A stretch of 33,881 nucleotides of DNA, taken from Azoarcus sp. TTM-91. GTDB taxonomy: Bacteria; Pseudomonadota; Gammaproteobacteria; Burkholderiales; Rhodocyclaceae. The translations under genes and the position numbers were made by a program. This document shows, in pieces, positions 32,741 to 33,881 of the stretch; the stretch's first letter is position 1; each line of letters begins with the position of its first letter. Where the stretch lies: positions 1 through 33,881 of the forward strand of contig NZ_WUEI01000048.1 of the NCBI RefSeq assembly GCF_012911025.1. Reading direction: 5' to 3'. A model generated the notes under the pieces. The model did not search any database. It was not told the origin of the DNA and worked only from the letters and a program-made list of their open reading frames with translations.

Positions 32741-33881
32741 GTGTCCGCAGCAGCCCCCTCCCCCGAGAGCTCCGCTTCGCCCTCCACTCCTCTGGTGTCC
32801 GACCGCCTGGAGGCCGGCACCGCCGCCTACCGGCGCACCAACCTGGCGATGTTCCTCGGCGGCTTCGCCACCTTCGCCATGATGTACGGCACCCAGCCCA
32901 TGCTGCCGCTGCTGTCCCGCGTGTTCGAAGTCAGCCCGGCGACCGCCAGCCTGTCCGTCTCCGCCGGCACCGCCGCGCTGTCGCTGATGCTGATTCCGGC
33001 CAGCGTGCTGTCGGACCGCTACGGCCGGCAGCGTGTCATGACGGGCTCCCTGGTGCTGGCGGCCTTCATTGCGCTGGCCTCGGCGCTGGTCACCGACTTC
33101 AACCAGTTGTTGGTGCTGCGCGCCCTGCTTGGCGCGGCGCTGGCCGGCCTGCCCGCCGCCGCCATGGCCTACCTGGGCGAGGAGGTGGCGCCGAATGCCC
33201 AGGGGCGGGCGATGGGCATCTACATCGCCGGCAACGCCATGGGCGGCATGAGCGGCCGCTTCCTGTCGGCGCTGGTCACCGAATGGGGTTCCTGGCGGCT
33301 GGCGCTGGCGACGCTCGGCATACTCGGCGGCATTGCGGCCATCGTGTTCTGGCGCAGTCTGCCCGCTTCCCGCCACTTCCGCCCGCGCGCCGCCGCCATT
33401 GGCCGCATCCTGCAGGATGCCCGCAGCATCGCCGCCGACCCCGGCCTGCCGTGGCTGTTCGCCACCGCCTTCTTGATCATGGGGAGCTTCGTCGGCCTCT
33501 ACAACTTCCTCGGCTTCCGTCTGCACGAGCCGCCTTTCAGCCTGGGCCAGACGGCCATAGGCGCCATCTTCCTGCTCTATGCGGTCGGCACCTGGGCTTC
33601 CGCCTGGTCGGGACTGCTGGCGGACCGCTTCGGCCGCCGCAACGTGCTGTGGATCATGGTGGTGCTGATGATGGCCGGCATCGCCATCACGCTGGCCGCC
33701 AACCTCTTGGTGGTGATCTTGGGCGTGGCGCTGTTCACCTTCGGCTTCTTCGGCGCCCACACCACCGCCAGCGGCTGGGTGGGCCGACGGGCGCAGGAAC
33801 GGCGCGCGCTGGCGGCGGCGCTCTACCTCTGTAGCTACTACCTGGGTGGCAGCGTGCTCGGCACCTTCTCCGGCCTGGCTT
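32741..33881 (+). CDS. MFS transporter, YnfM-like (3' partial)
   Basis: An open frame from GTG 32741 runs off the right edge with 380 codons and no stop. The start has AGGA (32728-32731) 9 bases upstream. After a hydrophilic Ser/Pro-rich leader of about 30 residues come repeated hydrophobic helices typical of the major facilitator superfamily. The loop 2-3 signature is SVLSDRYGRQRVM (88-100) and its second-half counterpart is GLLADRFGRRNVL. YIAGNAMGGMSGR (161-173), LPASRHFRP and LYLCSYYLGGSVLGT closely resemble E. coli YnfM as I remember it. That protein is about 417 residues, so most of the gene is present. The substrate is unknown; drug/H+ antiport-type efflux is the usual family assignment. 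It diverges from the LysR gene. Confidence 0.9.
   Translation, partial: MSAAAPSPESSASPSTPLVSDRLEAGTAAYRRTNLAMFLGGFATFAMMYGTQPMLPLLSRVFEVSPATASLSVSAGTAALSLMLIPASVLSDRYGRQRVMTGSLVLAAFIALASALVTDFNQLLVLRALLGAALAGLPAAAMAYLGEEVAPNAQGRAMGIYIAGNAMGGMSGRFLSALVTEWGSWRLALATLGILGGIAAIVFWRSLPASRHFRPRAAAIGRILQDARSIAADPGLPWLFATAFLIMGSFVGLYNFLGFRLHEPPFSLGQTAIGAIFLLYAVGTWASAWSGLLADRFGRRNVLWIMVVLMMAGIAITLAANLLVVILGVALFTFGFFGAHTTASGWVGRRAQERRALAAALYLCSYYLGGSVLGTFSGLA

Noticed and set aside
32731..33834. A 367-codon + frame beginning ATG at 32731
   Set aside because: It is out of phase with the transporter frame starting GTG 32741, is Arg/Pro/His-rich without membrane segments, and its sequence is the frame-shifted shadow of the MFS protein.
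1..33881. tRNA, rRNA, CRISPR, transposase, phage or toxin-antitoxin features
   Set aside because: None was recognised by eye on either strand; the intergenic gaps are short and accounted for by promoters, terminators or hairpins.

Overview
This is a G+C-rich (about two-thirds by eye), gene-dense bacterial chromosome segment that looks betaproteobacterial. The evidence is the arrangement gntR-sdhCDAB-sdhE-gltA with a divergent mdh, the nearby sucA-sucB-lpdA-zapE block, and the protein sequences. A Rhodocyclales/Zoogloeaceae-type host is my best guess, but I cannot place it further. No rRNA, tRNA, CRISPR array, insertion sequence or prophage gene is visible, and no gene-free stretch exceeds about 230 bases.

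Bases 1-10163 (+ strand) carry a type II secretion operon, gspD (5' end outside the window) through gspN in the order D-E-F-G-H-I-J-K-L-M-N. The genes are packed with ATGA stop/start overlaps, and gspK starts inside gspJ. It encodes the outer-membrane secretin, cytoplasmic ATPase, inner-membrane platform (F, L, M, N) and five pseudopilins (G-K). gspC is not in the window. zapE (an AFG1-type ATPase) follows on the opposite strand.

Bases 11430-13920 hold a DUF3141 alpha/beta-hydrolase gene with its own candidate promoter and a shared terminator. It sits between zapE and lpdA. Its putative Cys-Asp-His triad resembles that of polyhydroxyalkanoate (PHA) synthases.

Bases 13957-26623 form a TCA-cycle cluster. 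On the minus strand, read right to left, are a GntR/UTRA regulator, sdhC-D-A-B, the flavinylation factor sdhE, gltA, a terminator, then sucA, sucB, a strong intergenic hairpin and lpdA. On the plus strand, mdh diverges from gntR across an interval with a 32-bp dyad placed just upstream of the mdh -35 box. The window thus encodes succinate dehydrogenase, citrate synthase, the 2-oxoglutarate dehydrogenase complex and malate dehydrogenase. aconitase, isocitrate dehydrogenase, succinyl-CoA synthetase and fumarase are elsewhere.

Bases 26741-33881 are more accessory: a CitE/HpcH-type lyase-like protein downstream of mdh; an unrecognised protein with a tryptophan-rich head and a Lys/Ala/Pro-rich histone-H1-like tail; a membrane-anchored triple-PAS GGDEF-EAL protein with intact motifs; and a divergent LysR regulator/MFS transporter pair resembling E. 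coli ynfL/ynfM. The transporter runs off the right edge.

The leads most worth following are the PHA-synthase-like DUF3141 protein, the 32-bp gntR/mdh operator, the Trp-rich/Lys-tail protein and the face-to-face lysR/MFS promoters. I found no clear new multi-gene defence or mobile system.
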